From assembly GCA_905480645.1 (NCBI GenBank), contig CAJQRC010000012.1, positions 1-64,000 of the forward strand: a stretch of DNA of 64,000 nt, in the 5' to 3' direction. Of the stretch, positions 9,316-18,969 are shown piece after piece (positions within the stretch are counted from its first letter, which is position 1; every line of letters starts with the position of its first letter). Position numbers and translations under genes: made by a program. The DNA comes from an uncultured Tateyamaria sp. Its GTDB lineage: Bacteria > Pseudomonadota > Alphaproteobacteria > Rhodobacterales > Rhodobacteraceae. The notes beneath the pieces are model-generated. The model saw only the letters and a list, made by a program, of their open reading frames with translations. It did no database searches and was not told the DNA's origin.

Positions 9316-10239
9316 ATGTTTGGCATATTGGACGGCACAGGTTTTGAATCTTTTGATTCTAGTTTTGAAAATTGCTTTATAAACCACGCTAAGGTCGAGC
9401 GGCTTTGGACAGGGGGACGCTGGCTGGAAGGCCCTGCATATTTCGCGGCAGGACGATATTTAATTTGGTCAGACATTCCTAATAATAGGATCATGCGCTG
9501 GGACGAGACAGACGGGTACACTTCAGTTTTTCGGGAGCCCTCAAATAATTCGAATGGGCATACGCTTGATAACTTTGGGCGGCTTATTTCTTGTGAGCAT
9601 CTCAGCCGCAGTGTAACCCGCACAGAATTTGATGGCTCAATCAAAGTCATTGCAAGCCACTATGAGGGCCAACGACTTAATTCTCCAAATGATGTTGTTG
9701 TAAAATCTGATGGATCAATTTGGTTCACTGATCCCAGTTATGGTATCTTGATGGATTATGAGGGAAAGCGCGCAGTAAGTGAAATAGGTGCGTGTAATGT
9801 TTATCGTGTTGAACCGGAGACTGGTGAATTGGTGGTAGTCGCTGCGGATTATGACAAACCAAATGGTATAGCGTTCTCACCAGATGAAAGTGAGTTGTTC
9901 ATAGCAGACACAGGGGCAAGCCACACTGTTGGTGGCCCTGCTCATATTCGACGGCATAAAATAAATCCGGATGGAAAATCCCTTAAAACCAGTGAATTAT
10001 TCGCTGATTGCACATCTGGTCTGTTTGATGGTTTTCGATTTGATTGTGATGGTCGCATTTGGACATCAGCCGAAGATGGTGTTCACTGCCTCAATCCTGA
10101 TGGTCGTCTCATTGGCAAAATTTACATTCCAGAAATTGTATCAAATGTCTGTTTCGGCGGTATAAAGCGTAACCGCTTGTTTATAACAGCTACATCTTCG
10201 CTTTATTCAGTGTTTTTAAATGTAAATGGTAGGTGTTAA
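9316..10239 (+). CDS. SMP-30/gluconolactonase/LRE family lactonase
   Basis: The 307-residue protein has the six-bladed propeller signature of SMP-30 sugar lactonases. The metal-binding Glu is in WLEGPAYF, the Asn in NSPNDVV, and the Asp in GLFDGFRFD. WFTDPSYG is also typical. Family members hydrolyse aldonolactones made by sugar dehydrogenases, so it could act after the Gfo/Idh/MocA or SDR enzymes of the downstream catabolic island, though it is separated from them by about 12 kb. No signal peptide is seen, so it is probably cytoplasmic. Confidence 0.85.
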   Translation: MFGILDGTGFESFDSSFENCFINHAKVERLWTGGRWLEGPAYFAAGRYLIWSDIPNNRIMRWDETDGYTSVFREPSNNSNGHTLDNFGRLISCEHLSRSVTRTEFDGSIKVIASHYEGQRLNSPNDVVVKSDGSIWFTDPSYGILMDYEGKRAVSEIGACNVYRVEPETGELVVVAADYDKPNGIAFSPDESELFIADTGASHTVGGPAHIRRHKINPDGKSLKTSELFADCTSGLFDGFRFDCDGRIWTSAEDGVHCLNPDGRLIGKIYIPEIVSNVCFGGIKRNRLFITATSSLYSVFLNVNGRC

Positions 10240-10379
10240 ATAATAGTTGGTGAAAGATTATGAAAACTGAATGACGAAAAATCCCATCTGTCAGACATCA
10301 ATGTAACATTTCACTTTATCTATTGATTTAATTTGTTTTGTCGGTCCATTTTGTTTGGCTCCATCGGAAGGATATTTAA

Positions 10380-10673
10380 ATGGTAAAGTACGCGGTTCAT
10401 TCAAGGTGGCAGTGGCCAGATGGGGTCCCAAGCGCAGAAACAATGCAGGGTTGGCATCGTGAGCATAGAACAACTTCAATAGCTGAAGATATCATTTGGT
10501 GGCAGATTGATGAGAATACCCATCAATCAATAATCATATATTCCACAGAAGAAGATGCTAAAGACGAACTGCTGAAGCGAGAAGAGCAACGTAAACAAAC
10601 AATTAATGAGACTGGTCATAAGATGCTTGAAGAAACCATGGGACCGATTCTATCGATTATGTCGGAAGCTTAA
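10380..10673 (+). CDS. hypothetical 97-residue protein
   Basis: A GGAAGG ribosome site lies at a good distance before ATG 10380. The product is soluble, with five tryptophans in the first half and a charged helical second half (about residues 60-95). The N-terminal part has a strand-helix look similar to small ferredoxin-like dimeric domains, but I do not recognise a family. It stands alone between the lactonase and the first dihydroxyacetone kinase. Confidence 0.6.
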   Translation: MVKYAVHSRWQWPDGVPSAETMQGWHREHRTTSIAEDIIWWQIDENTHQSIIIYSTEEDAKDELLKREEQRKQTINETGHKMLEETMGPILSIMSEA

Positions 10674-11017
10674 AGCTCTTAGCCAAAAGTAAAGATTTTT
10701 GCTGTGAATCTCACGCCCACATTTTGTATTACTCAGCAGGTGTCGCTGGTATACAATTTCTTTAAAATCTTACTGAGGTGCTTTATGGTCGTCAATCACT
10801 TTGTAAATCGACTTTGTTGCTAAAGTTGGCATCAAAATTCAAAAGACTTTTGAAATTAATTTGCAATTAGACATTCAAAGAAATGCCGATTTGTAAATTT
10901 ATAAAATGTTTAGCTGACTTCTAAAGGAGAAAAAATTTATTTAAATTTTCTTTGAAAGAAGTGACTTTTTGTTGTCACGATCTTTAGTCTGGGCTCAATT
11001 GAATGGAGAATGAAGAC
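10674..11017 (+). other. 344-bp AT-rich leader before the first DAK gene
   Basis: No gene seen. An inverted repeat with arms GTGAC (10961-10965) and GTCAC (10974-10978) lies about 40 bases before the start codon and may be a regulator site. The 14-bp palindrome found elsewhere in this island is not evident here. Confidence 0.4.
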
Positions 11018-12760
11018 ATGGCAGGTATTCGTAGAAAGTTAATTAATGACGCTGATAACCTGATTAATCATCTAATTGAAGGCATGGTGGGTGCACACCC
11101 CCATCTGTTAAAAATTGAGGGAGATACAGGCCGTGCTATTGTAGCGTGCAATGGCCCGAGAGAAGGTAAAGTTGGTATTGTCGTTGGTGGTGGGTCGGGG
11201 CATGAGCCTGCTTTTGCAGGTTACGTTGGCCGTGGTTTGGCTGATGCCGCGCCGTTGGGCAATATTTTTGCTTCGCCGTCACCCTCGCAGATAATGGATG
11301 CTGGTTTTGCAGCGGATGGTGGTGCTGGAATTCTATTCCTTTACGGTAATTATACCGGCGATGTAATGAATTTTGGGATGGCTGAGGAGGGGTTAGCTGA
11401 TCAAGGCATCGAGGCTCGTTCACTTGTTGTAACCGACGATGTTGCCTCGGCACCAATTGACAAAGCGCATGAAAGACGCGGCATAGCTGGTGATTTTTTT
11501 GTTTTTAAAGTGGCAGGTGCTGCTGCAGACATCGGTTTAAGCATGGGAGCTGTCGAAAAAGCAGCAAGCCGCGCTAACAACGCAACCCGCACGATGGGCG
11601 TTGCTCTCTCAGCCTGCACAATGCCGCAAACTGGTAAATCCAACTTCAGCTTGCCTGTTGGTGAGATGGAAATTGGCATGGGTATTCATGGCGAACCCGG
11701 TATTGAACGTGGTCTGGCTGCCAGCGCCGATGATGTTGTAGATAAGTTGCTCAAACCGATCTTAGAAGAACTCAATTTAAAGCAGAGCGATAAAGTTGCT
11801 GTGTTGGTCAATGGGCTTGGATCAACAAGTTTGTTGGAACTTTACATTTTACATCGTCGTGTGGCTTTGGTTCTTAAAGAACTTGGTGTTCACATACATA
11901 TGAGTTGGGTTGGTGAATACTGCACATCGCTAGATATGGAAGGTGCCTCCATCACGCTGATGAAATTGGACGCAGACCTTCAGCTCTGGTTGGATCATCC
12001 CTGTGAAACGCCGGCATTGAAGGTTGGTGGTGAAGTTGTACAGACTTCTACGCCTGTTGCACGTCGCTCCCATAATCGAAAAGCCTTACCTCAACGTGCT
12101 TACATAGATCGCAATACTCTCACGACCTCTGGTGACATTTCCCCCGACATCTTTCGAAATATGATGATGGCCTCAGTTCGAGTGGTTAACGAGCAATGCA
12201 GTTACCTTAATCAACTGGACGGAGTTATTGGGGATGGGGATCATGGGCTGACTATGGAAATAGGATGGAAAGCGGTTCAGAATGTTCTTAACCTGCAATC
12301 TAATTCCACCACTATTACGGAGCTTTGCGATGACATTGCAGAAGTTTTTCTTGAAACAGTAGGGGCTTCGGTAGGGCCACTTTATAGCTCAGGTTTTAAA
12401 GCTGCGGGTGCAGCAGTTGCCAGCAGGCTTAATCTAGATGCCGAAGCGCTGGTTGCATGGCTAAACGGTATGGTCTGTGGCATTCAAGATCGAGGGGGTG
12501 CAGCCTTGGGTCAAAAAACAATGCTTGATGCATGGATTCCCGCAGTTTTGGCTGCCAAAGCGGAGCTAGACGCGGGTGGTAGTTCGACCACGTGTTTGTC
12601 CGTTGCTGCCGAAGCGGCTCGTATTGGCGCTTTTGGGACTAAAGAAATAACTAGTCAGATGGGTCGATCTAAAAAATTAGGAGCGCGATCCATAGGTCAT
12701 ATAGATCCCGGTGCAGAATCAGCTGCTCTTCTGCTAAAATCATGGGCAGATCAGATTTAA
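11018..12760 (+). CDS. dihydroxyacetone-kinase family protein (fused DhaK-DhaL)
   Basis: The 580-residue protein joins a DhaK domain (about 1-330), with GGGSGHEPAFAGYVG and the substrate-binding His in GMGIHGEPG (H224), to a DhaL nucleotide domain (about 375-580) with magnesium-binding DGDHG and the terminal GHIDPGAES motif. ATG 11018 is preferred over ATG 11003 because GGAGAA lies 8 bases before it. The family phosphorylates dihydroxyacetone or short ketoses such as erythrulose with ATP. A second, divergent paralogue lies at 27111-28733, so the two probably have different substrates. It is convergent with the FucU gene. Confidence 0.9.
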   Translation: MAGIRRKLINDADNLINHLIEGMVGAHPHLLKIEGDTGRAIVACNGPREGKVGIVVGGGSGHEPAFAGYVGRGLADAAPLGNIFASPSPSQIMDAGFAADGGAGILFLYGNYTGDVMNFGMAEEGLADQGIEARSLVVTDDVASAPIDKAHERRGIAGDFFVFKVAGAAADIGLSMGAVEKAASRANNATRTMGVALSACTMPQTGKSNFSLPVGEMEIGMGIHGEPGIERGLAASADDVVDKLLKPILEELNLKQSDKVAVLVNGLGSTSLLELYILHRRVALVLKELGVHIHMSWVGEYCTSLDMEGASITLMKLDADLQLWLDHPCETPALKVGGEVVQTSTPVARRSHNRKALPQRAYIDRNTLTTSGDISPDIFRNMMMASVRVVNEQCSYLNQLDGVIGDGDHGLTMEIGWKAVQNVLNLQSNSTTITELCDDIAEVFLETVGASVGPLYSSGFKAAGAAVASRLNLDAEALVAWLNGMVCGIQDRGGAALGQKTMLDAWIPAVLAAKAELDAGGSSTTCLSVAAEAARIGAFGTKEITSQMGRSKKLGARSIGHIDPGAESAALLLKSWADQI

Positions 12761-12787
12761 TGAGTTCTCTAACGGGTCATTATTTTG

Positions 12788-12805
12788 AAAATCATTAATG
12801 ATTTT
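12788..12805. terminator. AT-rich perfect palindrome between convergent genes
   Basis: AAAATCATTAATGATTTT is an 18-bp perfect palindrome in the 78-base gap between the convergent DAK and FucU genes, flanked by a T run. It may serve as a weak bidirectional terminator; the stem is AT-rich and has almost no loop. Confidence 0.35.
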
Positions 12806-12838
12806 TACAATTAACGAAAGTATGTGTCACCTCTTTGA

Positions 12839-13273
12839 CTAAGATAGAGAAACTACGCCCTTTGAAAGAATTATGTTACCATAAAAACGAGTTTCGGAAG
12901 TCTGGATAATACAATAAGTATTATTTGCCTCGACATAAAATTCATGCCGTTCAATTCCTCGTATGCGGCTTGGATTATCCGCTGTCTTATTTATAATCGT
13001 TTGAAATTCTTTAACAATATCTGGTATTTCATTGGGACTACCTACCACCTGCATACTACGTGCTGGTGCGTCTACGTAGGTGTCCAATGGCATTATCGTC
13101 AAAATTGCAGATAAAGCTTGTGTTGCTGATATTCCCGGCAAACGTTCTATTCGAGTAGCACAAGTCTCGGCTGGAAAATTAGCATCAGCTATCACCAATT
13201 GGTCTCCATGGCCCATTGCTCGCAAATGCCGCAAAAGATCTGGAGTGAGTATAGGGTTAATTCCAATAAGCAT
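12839..13273 (-). CDS. fucU: RbsD/FucU family sugar mutarotase
   Basis: The 144-residue protein starts like FucU: MLIGINPILTPDLLRHLRAM, then GHGDQLVIADANFPA carrying the catalytic-site His. FucU/RbsD proteins interconvert the anomers or ring forms of monosaccharides (fucose, ribose). It is divergent from the LacI regulator with 92 bases between starts, a common layout for a regulator and a gene it controls. This suggests that the substrate of the island is a reducing sugar, or becomes one. Substrate not defined. Confidence 0.85.
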   Translation of the reverse strand: MLIGINPILTPDLLRHLRAMGHGDQLVIADANFPAETCATRIERLPGISATQALSAILTIMPLDTYVDAPARSMQVVGSPNEIPDIVKEFQTIINKTADNPSRIRGIERHEFYVEANNTYCIIQTSETRFYGNIILSKGVVSLS

Positions 13274-13315
13274 GATCTTACACCTTTCCTAATTGAGGTA
13301 ATTATCACCATTTCT

Positions 13316-13341
13316 GCTTGACGTACATCATTAAGTACATC
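13316..13341. promoter_or_regulatory. probable operator in the fucU/lacI-type divergent promoter
   Basis: GCTTGACGTACATC (13316-13329) matches the palindrome at 24333-24346 at 10 of 14 positions, with a perfect right half CGTACATC. A second GTACATCA follows 12 bases after the first, as a direct repeat. Likely contacted by the adjacent LacI-family regulator; inference. Confidence 0.45.
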
Positions 13342-13365
13342 AATGTTTGAGTGGGGGGTGGGGAA

Positions 13366-14388
13366 ATGAATAGGGTTACTGCGCAAGATGTTGCAAAAAC
13401 TGCTGGGGTCAGTGTTGCCACCGTTGATCGCGTTTTAAATGAGCGTAAGGGCGTCAGCCAAAATACTATCGCTAAGGTTAATAATGCGATGAAGGAATTG
13501 AATTTTGTGCGTAACCAAGCCGCAGCAGATTTAGCACGTGGCAAGAGCTATCGTTTTGTTTTTGTAGTTCCAGCGGGAGAGACATCTTTTTTTAGTGATA
13601 TTCGGCGTGAAATTGAAGCTGTCCAATTAATAGAATCTAAAAATCGAATTACAATCGAGATGATTACTGTACCGCCCTTACAATCGACTACAGTGGTTGA
13701 AGCACTAAGCAAGCTGGATACCTCCAATCTGGATGGCGTTGCTGTTGTAGCTATTGAAAGTCAGATTGTACGTGATGCTATAAACCGTTTGCGCAAAGAA
13801 GGTATTCATGTCGTTACATTAATTTCTGATATACCAAATTCTGCGCGTGAGCGCTTTATTGGTATAGACAATGTTGCTGCGGGCCGTGTGGCGGCTAGCT
13901 TAATAAAGAGATTTGTTGCTTCACGGGAAGGCGATATCGCCGTTGTCGCAGGCTCTGGGGTTCTTCGTGATCATGTAGAGCGGCGGATGGGCTTTGAGCA
14001 AGTAATGCGAGCAGAATGTCCTCATTTAAACGTTCTTCCTTGGATTGAAGGTGAAGAGCTAGCCGGGGTCGTTGATGAAAAGCTTTCCATATTACTTACG
14101 CAGAATGCAAATATTGTTGGTGTCTATAGTCTGGGTGGAGGTACGCGTGGTGTTATTGAGGCAATTGAGGCAGCAGATTCAAATATAAGCGTGGTGACGA
14201 CAGAAATTTCTGATCATGCGCGTGAAGCATTAATTTCTGGGGTAATTGATGCTGTTTTGGTGCAGGATCCCACTCATGAGGTACGCAGTGCTTTGCGTAT
14301 TTTAAAAGGGCTCACTGACCAACGTCCAATTAACGAAAGCCAAGAGCGAATACGAATTGAAATTTTTGTACGGGATAATTTACCTTGA
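13366..14388 (+). CDS. LacI family transcriptional regulator
   Basis: The 340-residue protein has an N-terminal LacI helix-turn-helix (VTAQDVAKTAGVSVATVDRVLN) and hinge, then a periplasmic-binding-protein-like effector domain with FIGIDNVAAGRVAASLI. ATG 13366 is chosen because the HTH then begins at the usual distance; GTG 13351 is possible but lies in a G-rich stretch that could be the ribosome site. It precedes the transporter operon in the same direction with a 121-base gap containing a hairpin. It probably represses transporter and catabolic genes until the sugar or a phosphorylated intermediate binds. Confidence 0.9.
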   Translation: MNRVTAQDVAKTAGVSVATVDRVLNERKGVSQNTIAKVNNAMKELNFVRNQAAADLARGKSYRFVFVVPAGETSFFSDIRREIEAVQLIESKNRITIEMITVPPLQSTTVVEALSKLDTSNLDGVAVVAIESQIVRDAINRLRKEGIHVVTLISDIPNSARERFIGIDNVAAGRVAASLIKRFVASREGDIAVVAGSGVLRDHVERRMGFEQVMRAECPHLNVLPWIEGEELAGVVDEKLSILLTQNANIVGVYSLGGGTRGVIEAIEAADSNISVVTTEISDHAREALISGVIDAVLVQDPTHEVRSALRILKGLTDQRPINESQERIRIEIFVRDNLP

Positions 14389-14463
14389 ATTTTTTGAAAT
14401 TATTTCACACTACTCGATAAGTAAGGTAATTATATAACAATGGCTACTTGTTAGCTTCGTGCC

Positions 14464-14480
14464 GGTCGCTGCTTGCGACC
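14464..14480 (+). other. hairpin between regulator and transporter operon
   Basis: GGTCGC-TGCTT-GCGACC forms a perfect 6-bp GC-rich stem 30 bases before the TTG start of the ABC ATPase. No T run follows, so it is more likely an mRNA leader structure or regulator site than a terminator. Confidence 0.4.
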
Positions 14481-14509
14481 ATAGAAATTGTAATAAGGGG
14501 CATTAGAAC

Positions 14510-15592
14510 TTGTCTGAGCTTCGAGTTAAAAACTTAAGACGTGAATTTGGCAGCGTGGTGGCGCTCCAAGATATGAGTTTTGAAGTGGCTGAAGGTGAGT
14601 TTTTCTGCCTTTTAGGTCCATCTTCCTCTGGTAAAACGACAACGTTACGGGCCATTTCAGGTCTCGAGGACCTTGAGCAGGGTGTGATCTCGTTTGATGG
14701 TCAAGATGTAACTAATGCTCCTGTGCAAAACCGTGGAATGTCTATGATCTTTCAGACTTTTGCGCTGTATTCACATATGTCAGTTGAAGCGAACTTAGCC
14801 CATCCGCTGCAGAGAGATGGTATATCTCAATCAGAAATAAAAAAACGTGTTGGAGATGTGGCTGAATTACTCCGTGTTTCACATACCCTTAAGCGTAAAC
14901 CAACGACTTTGTCGGGTGGTGAACAGCAACGTGTAGCCATCGGTCGCGCTATAGTTCGTCGTCCCAAGTTGCTATTGTTAGACGAGCCACTGACCAATTT
15001 AGATGCTAAGCTTCGCCATGAAATGCGTGCGGAATTCAAGCGTTTGCATCGTGAACTTGGTATGACAATGCTTTACGCTACTCCTGACCAACTGGAAGCG
15101 CTGACAATGGGTCAGAGAGTTGGCGTTATTGAAAATGGAAAAGTAGTCACTGTGGGGACGCCACGTGACTTATATTGCGCTCCCGATAATCTTTATGTGG
15201 CGCGTATGGTGGGGTCGCCACCAATTAATATTCTGCCAGCAGCCGCGGTGAGAAATGACCAGTTTCAGTTATCATTTTTGCAATCATCGCTTGAAATTTC
15301 GTCAGCACCGGATGGTAAAAAACTCGCTATTGGACTGCGTCCACATGATTTAGTTCTTGCGGAGTCTGACATTACTGGCGGTGTTCGTTTCTCGGTCAAA
15401 ATAAAATTAACAGAGCCACTCGGTGACGTCACGGTCTTCGATTTGGCAGCACAGGGTGCCGACCTGAAAATGGTTCTGCGCGAAGAAGTTGCAGCGCAAT
15501 ATGACGTTGGTGACGAAATCGAAGTGGCCTTCGATCCAAAAAATTTACACTTCTTTGATCACGCTGGTGGGCAAAGATTAAGTAAGGAATAG
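14510..15592 (+). CDS. sugar ABC importer ATPase 1 (MalK/GlpS-like) with altered H-loop
   Basis: The 360-residue ATPase has Walker A GPSSSGKTT (36-44), signature LSGGE (134-138), Walker B LLLLDEP (Asp158) and a C-terminal TOBE-like domain, as in MalK/UgpC. The switch (H-loop) His is replaced: the expected THDQ reads TPDQ with Pro192. The start is a TTG with AAGGGG upstream. First gene of a seven-gene operon (ATPase, SBP, two permeases, second ATPase, small membrane protein, PfkB kinase). The arrangement resembles the rhizobial glycerol importer glpSTPQUV. Pairing with ATPase 2 is inferred. Confidence 0.9.
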   Translation: MSELRVKNLRREFGSVVALQDMSFEVAEGEFFCLLGPSSSGKTTTLRAISGLEDLEQGVISFDGQDVTNAPVQNRGMSMIFQTFALYSHMSVEANLAHPLQRDGISQSEIKKRVGDVAELLRVSHTLKRKPTTLSGGEQQRVAIGRAIVRRPKLLLLDEPLTNLDAKLRHEMRAEFKRLHRELGMTMLYATPDQLEALTMGQRVGVIENGKVVTVGTPRDLYCAPDNLYVARMVGSPPINILPAAAVRNDQFQLSFLQSSLEISSAPDGKKLAIGLRPHDLVLAESDITGGVRFSVKIKLTEPLGDVTVFDLAAQGADLKMVLREEVAAQYDVGDEIEVAFDPKNLHFFDHAGGQRLSKE

Positions 15593-15649
15593 AGGCAGAC
15601 AGGCAGATGAGCAGTAAAAAGTAAGATTTTCAACTAGTGGAGGACTAAA

Positions 15650-17110
15650 ATGCGAACTTTTATAAGCGGTCTTTTGGGTGCAACTACCCTTGCCGCAGGA
15701 TTGACTGGAGCCCCTATATTGGCTCAAGACATAACAATAACCATGGCGGCGCCGGATTGGCCACCGACAAGGTTCATGAAAGAATATTTTGATCAGACAT
15801 ATAAGTCGCCAAATGGCGGTACAACAACGCTGGATATGGATTTTATTCCATGGCCAAGCTTCTATGAGCGAGTTGCTGCGTCATTGACGTCGGGTGAGCA
15901 AAAATACCAAATGATCGTGACCGATAGTCAGTGGCTGGGTGCTTTTGTCGAAGGTGGGTACTATTTAGACCTTACGGATAAAATAAACTCGGATCCAGAG
16001 TTGAAAGCCATAACTCAGGATCTACATCCGGCCCTTGTTTCAGCGTATTCGACTTACCCTCATCGCACTCGAGCACAATTGGAAGCTGCAGGCGAAGTGC
16101 CCGCGCCAGGCGTGAATTATTACGGTTTCCCGCAGTTCCCGGATACCTACGTTACTTACTACCGTGAAGATATTTTCTGTCACGAAGGCGAAATGGCGGA
16201 CTTTAAGGCCAAATATGGTACAAACCTGCCTTGTAGCTATGAAGATTGGCAGGATACGGATTGGGCCAAATGGGGTCAGGTCGGCGAATTCTTTCAACGC
16301 AAAAAAGGTGAAATGCTTGCAGGCGAAAAACTTGCTGACGACTTTTATGGTATCGCTTTTCAAGCGGGTAAAGGATATGACTTCTCTACTATGCAGGTCA
16401 ACGCGTTTGTGTGGCAAAATGGTGGCGATATCTGGGATGAATCCAAAGCCCCAAAGGCGCAAGCTGAAGGCGTCGTGAACTCCAAAGCTGCTGTTGATGC
16501 TTTTGATCAGTATTTATCATATTTGCAGTATATGCCACCAGTAGCACAGACTGGCCAAATGGATATTTTCGTGATCCAAGACCTTTATATGCAAGGTAAA
16601 GTTGGTGCGATTATTGACTGGGTCGGCCTTGGTGAGCCTGTTTTGGATCCAAAATCTTCTACGGTTCATGATAAGTCGGCATTCGGTCCCGCTCCAGGTA
16701 CCCGCAAAGGCGATGGATCGATTGACCGTACCGGTAATATTGGTGGTCAGCCATTTGTTCTTACAACATGGAACAGCGATGCGGTTGTTGACGAAGCATT
16801 GAACGTTGTGAAGTGGTGGTTAAGCCCAGAAACTCAGCTCGAAGCTACAAAAAATGGTGGACAATCAGGCCGTATGAGCGTTATGGCTGACCCATCTTAT
16901 AATGGTCTACGCCCATGGAATCGTGCTCACGTTGAAATGATCGATTGGCAGAAAGATGTTTGGCACATCCCAGAATTCTTCGAGATGCTAACCCAGCAAC
17001 AGGAAGAATTTGATAAAGCCATAACTGGCCAAATTACTGCTCAAGAGGCACTAGATTCAGTTGCCGAATTCCAGCAAGAGTTGTTGGAAGATGGCGGTTA
17101 TATCGACTGA
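15650..17110 (+). CDS. carbohydrate ABC importer substrate-binding protein
   Basis: The 486-residue protein has a cleavable Sec signal (about 1-25, ending ILAQ) and a family 1 extracellular solute-binding fold; the region ending in FGPAPGTRKGDG is typical of sugar or polyol binders. It is long for the class, as in glycerol and glycerol-phosphate type binders. A good ribosome site (GGAGG) precedes ATG 15650. It lies in the transporter operon after ATPase 1. A strong hairpin directly after the stop codon probably keeps its mRNA more abundant than that of the permeases. Confidence 0.88.
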   Translation: MRTFISGLLGATTLAAGLTGAPILAQDITITMAAPDWPPTRFMKEYFDQTYKSPNGGTTTLDMDFIPWPSFYERVAASLTSGEQKYQMIVTDSQWLGAFVEGGYYLDLTDKINSDPELKAITQDLHPALVSAYSTYPHRTRAQLEAAGEVPAPGVNYYGFPQFPDTYVTYYREDIFCHEGEMADFKAKYGTNLPCSYEDWQDTDWAKWGQVGEFFQRKKGEMLAGEKLADDFYGIAFQAGKGYDFSTMQVNAFVWQNGGDIWDESKAPKAQAEGVVNSKAAVDAFDQYLSYLQYMPPVAQTGQMDIFVIQDLYMQGKVGAIIDWVGLGEPVLDPKSSTVHDKSAFGPAPGTRKGDGSIDRTGNIGGQPFVLTTWNSDAVVDEALNVVKWWLSPETQLEATKNGGQSGRMSVMADPSYNGLRPWNRAHVEMIDWQKDVWHIPEFFEMLTQQQEEFDKAITGQITAQEALDSVAEFQQELLEDGGYID

Positions 17111-17120
17111 TTTTGAAGCA

Positions 17121-17150
17121 TCAGAGCCCGGGCAGTTGCTCGGGCTCTGA
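17121..17150 (+). terminator. intercistronic hairpin after the SBP gene
   Basis: TCAGAGCCCG (17121-17130) pairs perfectly with CGGGCTCTGA (17141-17150), loop of 10 bases, starting 10 bases after the stop. There is no T run, so it is likely a 3' end stabiliser or partial terminator rather than a full stop. Confidence 0.7.
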
Positions 17151-17182
17151 CATTTTACAGAATTCTCTGGGGCAGATACTCA

Positions 17183-18100
17183 ATGGCAGAAATAAATAGA
17201 AGAACTGGTGGATTTGGCGCATGGTTGTTAGATCCAAAACGGCGTGGTGCGCTGTTAGTAACGCCAGCGATTGTAATCCTTTTTGTGATGAATATTTTCC
17301 CTTTACTGTGGTCCTTCGGTTTGAGCTTTTTCAACTACAAAGCAAGCTCGCTTAAGGTCCCTACGTTCCGTGGACTATCCAACTATGAACGCGTTCTAAC
17401 TGATGAAAAGGTATGGGAAAGATTTCAGACCACCGCTATTATTGTCGGTTCATCGGTCATTCTGCAACTTATTATTGGTTTTCTTCTTGCTTTGATGTTT
17501 GCCAAAGCATTTCCCATGCGAAGAATAGTTTTGATGCTTGTTCTAACCCCTATGATGTTATCTTTTGTATCCGTAGGCGTTTTTTTTAAGCTTTTCTATG
17601 AGCCCACCTTTGGTATTGTAAGTTATCTGCTCAGTGCCTTTACCGAAGACCGTTTCGTTGTATTAGGAAGTCCTGCCGGTGCTATCGCTGGAATTGTAAT
17701 TGCTGATGCCTGGATGTGGTCGCCTTTTGTAATGCTCTTGGTTCTAGCTGGTTTAGTTAGTGTCCCAAAATATTTATATGAAGCGGCAGAAATAGATCGT
17801 GCCAGCAGTTTGCGGCGTTTTTGGACTATTACATTCCCTTATATTAAAAGTTTGTTGTTGCTTGCTGTGCTTTTCCGTACGATTGAAACTTTCAAACTAT
17901 TTGATATTGTTTATATAATTACCGAGGGAGGACCTGGTAGTTCTACTGAAACAATTGCAGTTTATTTGTATCGTACGGCATTCCAATTTTTCAAGACAAG
18001 CCAGTCATCTGCTCTTGCGTATATCGTTCTATTTATCGTTGTTGTTATGACAAATCTCTATCTTTATGCTGTAAATCGGCGCGCAGAGGAGGTTGGCTAA
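17183..18100 (+). CDS. sugar ABC importer permease (MalF-like)
   Basis: The 305-residue protein has about six membrane helices, and the cytoplasmic EAA loop that contacts the ATPase is at YLYEAAEIDRASSLRRFWTI. This is the MalF/UgpA class of binding-protein-dependent permease. It overlaps the next permease gene by one base (TAATG), showing translational coupling. With the MalG-like partner it forms the membrane channel of the importer. Confidence 0.92.
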   Translation: MAEINRRTGGFGAWLLDPKRRGALLVTPAIVILFVMNIFPLLWSFGLSFFNYKASSLKVPTFRGLSNYERVLTDEKVWERFQTTAIIVGSSVILQLIIGFLLALMFAKAFPMRRIVLMLVLTPMMLSFVSVGVFFKLFYEPTFGIVSYLLSAFTEDRFVVLGSPAGAIAGIVIADAWMWSPFVMLLVLAGLVSVPKYLYEAAEIDRASSLRRFWTITFPYIKSLLLLAVLFRTIETFKLFDIVYIITEGGPGSSTETIAVYLYRTAFQFFKTSQSSALAYIVLFIVVVMTNLYLYAVNRRAEEVG

Positions 18101-18969
18101 TGACAAAGCGTTACCGCGAGATAGGCAAGGCTGGTTGGAGTTATACACTAATTACGAGTTTGGTCGGGTTAATCTACTTTTCTCCTGTGCTTTGGATTAT
18201 TCTGACTTCGTTCAAGACACGTACTGATGCTTTGGCTGTGCCTCCAAAGTTATTTTTCACGCCAACTTTGGATAATTTTGCTTCTGTATTTTATAGGTCC
18301 TCCATTACAACTGGAACGAGCCAAGCCACAGATATGGCGTTATATTTCTTCAACTCAATATTTATAGCTGGCACGTCAGTTGGACTGGCTTTGATCGTTG
18401 GAACCTTAGCTGCCTACGCGTTTAGTCGTTACCCATTACGCGGTAACGATACTTATCTTTTCATTATTTTGACTACTCGTATGATGCCGCCCATAGTAGT
18501 GATTATACCCATCTTTTTGATGTTTCGCCTATCGGGCCTCGCTGGAAGCTATTGGGGTATAATTCTGCTTTATACTGCATTTAATATACCTTTCTCGGTT
18601 TGGTTGGTGAAGAGCTTCTTCGATGAACTAAATCCAGAGATTGAAGACGCGGCCCGCATGGATGGGGCAAGCGAGGGACGGGTATTTTTTCGGTTTTGCA
18701 TTCCACAAATACTTGCAGGCCTATCAGCGACTTTTGTCTTTGGGTTAATTTTGACATGGAATGAATTTCTTTTTGCGCTCTTGTTGACAGGGGTAGAAAC
18801 ACGAACAGTGCCGGTTGCCATGGCCCGAACACTTGGTGGTGAAGTTGGTGTGGACTATGGTCTTTTAGCGGCTATTGTCACGCTTTTCCTCTTACCAATC
18901 TTTTTTGTAACTTTCCTCCTGCAAAATCAACTTTTACGGGGCGTGACTTTTGGTACGGTGAAAAAATGA
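18100..18969 (+). CDS. sugar ABC importer permease (MalG-like)
   Basis: The 289-residue protein has six predicted membrane segments and the EAA loop motif EIEDAARMDGASEGRVFF, typical of MalG/UgpE permeases. It overlaps the preceding permease by one base and the following ATPase by four bases (ATGA). It is the second channel subunit. Two different permeases with two different ATPases means that every half of this importer is distinct. Confidence 0.92.
   Translation: MTKRYREIGKAGWSYTLITSLVGLIYFSPVLWIILTSFKTRTDALAVPPKLFFTPTLDNFASVFYRSSITTGTSQATDMALYFFNSIFIAGTSVGLALIVGTLAAYAFSRYPLRGNDTYLFIILTTRMMPPIVVIIPIFLMFRLSGLAGSYWGIILLYTAFNIPFSVWLVKSFFDELNPEIEDAARMDGASEGRVFFRFCIPQILAGLSATFVFGLILTWNEFLFALLLTGVETRTVPVAMARTLGGEVGVDYGLLAAIVTLFLLPIFFVTFLLQNQLLRGVTFGTVKK

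Noticed and set aside
9191-9382. cysteine-rich 63-codon ORF before the SMP-30 gene
   Set aside because: It overlaps the well-supported start of the lactonase gene, has no ribosome site and looks like a chance frame.
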